A stretch of DNA of 64,000 nucleotides from Pegea sp. RAD2-039 (lineage: Eukaryota > Chordata > Thaliacea > Salpida > Salpidae), in assembly GCA_034620365.1 (NCBI GenBank), contig JAQGEQ010000316.1:620001-684000 (forward strand). The letters are read 5' to 3'. This document shows positions 63,783 through 64,000 of this stretch, in pieces (the stretch's first letter is position 1; the number at the start of each line of letters is the position of its first letter). The translations under genes were made by a program, and so were the position numbers. The notes beneath the pieces were generated by a model, which was not told where the DNA came from, searched no databases, and saw only the letters and a list, made by a program, of their open reading frames with translations.

Positions 63783-64000
63783 TATTTTTTTTAAGTAGTT
63801 TTTTTTTGCTTAGCCGTTTTTAGATTTTACCTTTGCTTTGTTTTTGTTTCCATTTGATTATATTCTTAATTTCAAAGCACGCATATCAGTTGAAATATGA
63901 AAATATCCTCAAAACTATGTTTATATAATTCATTTTCTGAAACTAAGACGCTTAAGATTGTGATTGATCACAAAATGCTACTTGAAAAGAGTGAAGAGGA
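63783..64000. other. Window end, no feature
   Basis: AT-rich DNA after the tRNA terminator. Nothing recognised. Confidence 0.5.

Overview
The window is nuclear DNA from a small-genome animal. It is very AT-rich (roughly 70 % A+T by eye), and its genes are split by canonical GT-AG introns, many only 44-60 nt long. Recognisable products are metazoan: CHERP, STPG4, NAT10, an ethanolamine-phosphate/phosphohydroxylysine phospho-lyase, MFSD14, PEX12, RPL27, MO25/CAB39, DLEC1/CFAP81, a class A GPCR, a metallothionein and a Ly6-type GPI protein. STPG4 and DLEC1 point to an animal with motile cilia or flagellated sperm. I cannot name the phylum from the sequence.

Layout. 1-2902 (-) CHERP, running off the left edge. 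6353-7287 (+) STPG4. 8159-9699 (-) orphan GPCR. 11021-16082 (-) NAT10. 17890-18436 (-) 3' end of a non-LTR retrotransposon, abutting a broken Ly6-like fragment at 18436-18850. 20646-22575 (-) phospho-lyase. 23860-24649 (-) Ly6/GPI gene with a Thr/Pro stalk. 25386-26520 (-) decayed paralogue of that gene carrying a tRNA-derived SINE. 26880-27990 (-) decayed LINE. 29813-32078 (+) MFSD14. 32823-34006 (-) PEX12, 95 bp downstream of RPL27 (34102-34512, -). 36130-37190 (+) decayed LINE. 39673-39967 (-) metallothionein with metal-response elements. 40965-41957 (-) unknown secreted protein. 45493-50002 (+) coiled-coil protein. 53008-54829 (-) CAB39. 59210-63059 (+) DLEC1, 5' half. 63712-63782 (+) tRNA-Gln(TTG). 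The long spacers are AT-rich and mostly featureless.

The most unusual signal is the palindrome TGACGTCA, often extended to the 14-bp palindrome TGATGACGTCATCA. I count about 63 exact copies by eye, where under one would be expected by chance at this base composition. About 53 lie in the first 22.2 kb. Some 35 of these are inside the short introns of CHERP, STPG4, the GPCR, NAT10 and the phospho-lyase, often touching the 5' splice site, and every intron of STPG4 and of the GPCR carries one. Others lie in exons, where they spell conserved residues. Genes to the right (MFSD14, PEX12, CAB39) lack it in their introns. A second intron class carries a strand-specific TGATCTTCATCTT repeat, and some introns consist largely of 15-, 19- or 21-bp tandem repeats. 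Together these look like introns seeded or expanded by short repeated units.

The genes do not form one pathway; they are housekeeping, ciliary and surface or secreted functions. Close RPL27-PEX12 spacing, with no poly(A) signal between them, and 3'-splice-site-like sequences just before several start codons suggest spliced-leader trans-splicing and at least one operon.
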